Under the pieces are notes generated by a model. That model saw only the letters and a program-made list of their open reading frames with translations. It was not told where the DNA came from and searched no databases. Made by a program: the position numbers and the translations under genes. From Caldilineaceae bacterium (GTDB taxonomy: Bacteria > Chloroflexota > Anaerolineae > Caldilineales > Caldilineaceae), in NCBI GenBank assembly GCA_022827195.1, contig JAJDTL010000022.1, positions 142,812 to 206,811 of the forward strand: DNA of 64,000 bases, given 5' to 3'. Within the stretch, counting starts at the first letter, position 1; every line of letters starts with the position of its first letter. Below, piece after piece: positions 63,954 through 64,000 of this stretch.

Positions 63954-64000
63954 ATGAGTATACTCAAACTGTTCTGTCATGTCGATGACTTCTGTCAGTG
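63954..64000 (+). CDS. IS982-family transposase, N-terminal 15 codons
   Basis: ATG at 63954 with AAGGTG upstream. The first residues MSILKLFCHVDDFCQ match the conserved start of IS982-family DDE transposases (FCxVDDFCQ). The remainder lies beyond the window, so intactness cannot be judged. Confidence 0.75.
   Translation, partial: MSILKLFCHVDDFCQ

Larger units (their letters stand above)
63863..64000 (+). mobile_element. IS982-family insertion sequence, left end, cut by window edge
   Basis: Identified from the transposase N-terminus at 63954. AACCTGAATTCGGAGTAAAT starting at 63863 is a plausible left terminal repeat, but the right end is outside the window, so the exact boundary and any target duplication cannot be confirmed. 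Confidence 0.6.

Overview
The window is a dense, almost purely catabolic stretch of a GC-rich bacterial chromosome. I infer a Chloroflexota host, probably near Caldilineales/Caldilineaceae and possibly sponge- or sediment-associated. The clues are twin-arginine lipoprotein leaders ending in C-A-P followed by Ala/Pro/Glu runs, binding-protein importers without their own ATPases, and a large excess of phytanoyl-CoA-dioxygenase-like (PhyH) genes. No rRNA, tRNA, ribosomal-protein or replication gene is present, so the taxonomy rests on protein style only.

Layout. 1-20.6 kb (minus strand): a run starting from a strong promoter at 20.9 kb. It holds a sugar-type importer (binding protein, two permeases), a formylglycine-generating-enzyme-like lipoprotein, two copies of a pair made of a ~120-residue protein and a PhyH dioxygenase, a GH116-like glycosidase, an aldo/keto reductase, a sugar isomerase and an SDR. 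A class III aminotransferase with its own promoter, a peptide-type importer, a glycosidase-like protein and a further PhyH cut by the window edge follow. 20.6-22.4 kb: non-coding, with a 1.04-kb segment bounded by 14-bp inverted repeats and several short tandem repeats. 22.4-26.9 kb (plus strand): two metallo-beta-lactamase-fold paralogues around an SMP-30 lactonase, an HpcH/HpaI aldolase and a sugar isomerase. 26.9-36.2 kb (minus): PhyH, aldolase, a dead permease, Gfo/Idh dehydrogenase, DegT aminotransferase, BNR protein, nitrilase, fused double epimerase and isomerase.

36.8-45.6 kb (minus): importer plus GH127-like glycosidase, isomerase, a catalytically degenerate alpha/beta hydrolase and a PhyH. 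46.6-47.6 kb: an isomerase behind the stub of a lost permease. 48.1-52 kb (minus): a second peptide-type importer. 52.6-54.8 kb (plus): an SDR and an M24 peptidase-fold protein. 54.9-63.6 kb (minus): aldolase, BNR protein, a complete sugar importer with the only ATPase of the window, a second BNR protein and a PhyH. The right edge cuts an IS982-like element.

How it fits together (inference): each block imports a small organic solute and follows import with oxidation or hydroxylation (PhyH, SDR, Gfo/Idh, AKR), isomerisation (xylose-isomerase-like TIM barrels), lactone opening (SMP-30) and retro-aldol cleavage (HpcH/HpaI). This suits unusual sugars, sugar acids or polyols. Paralogue density is very high: six PhyH, five isomerase-like, three aldolases, three BNR proteins and five importers, with several pseudoenzymes and two decaying permeases. 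The best candidate for something undescribed is the twice-occurring pair of a small protein and a PhyH. A second general feature is a strong stem-loop between the binding-protein gene and the first permease gene in all five importers.
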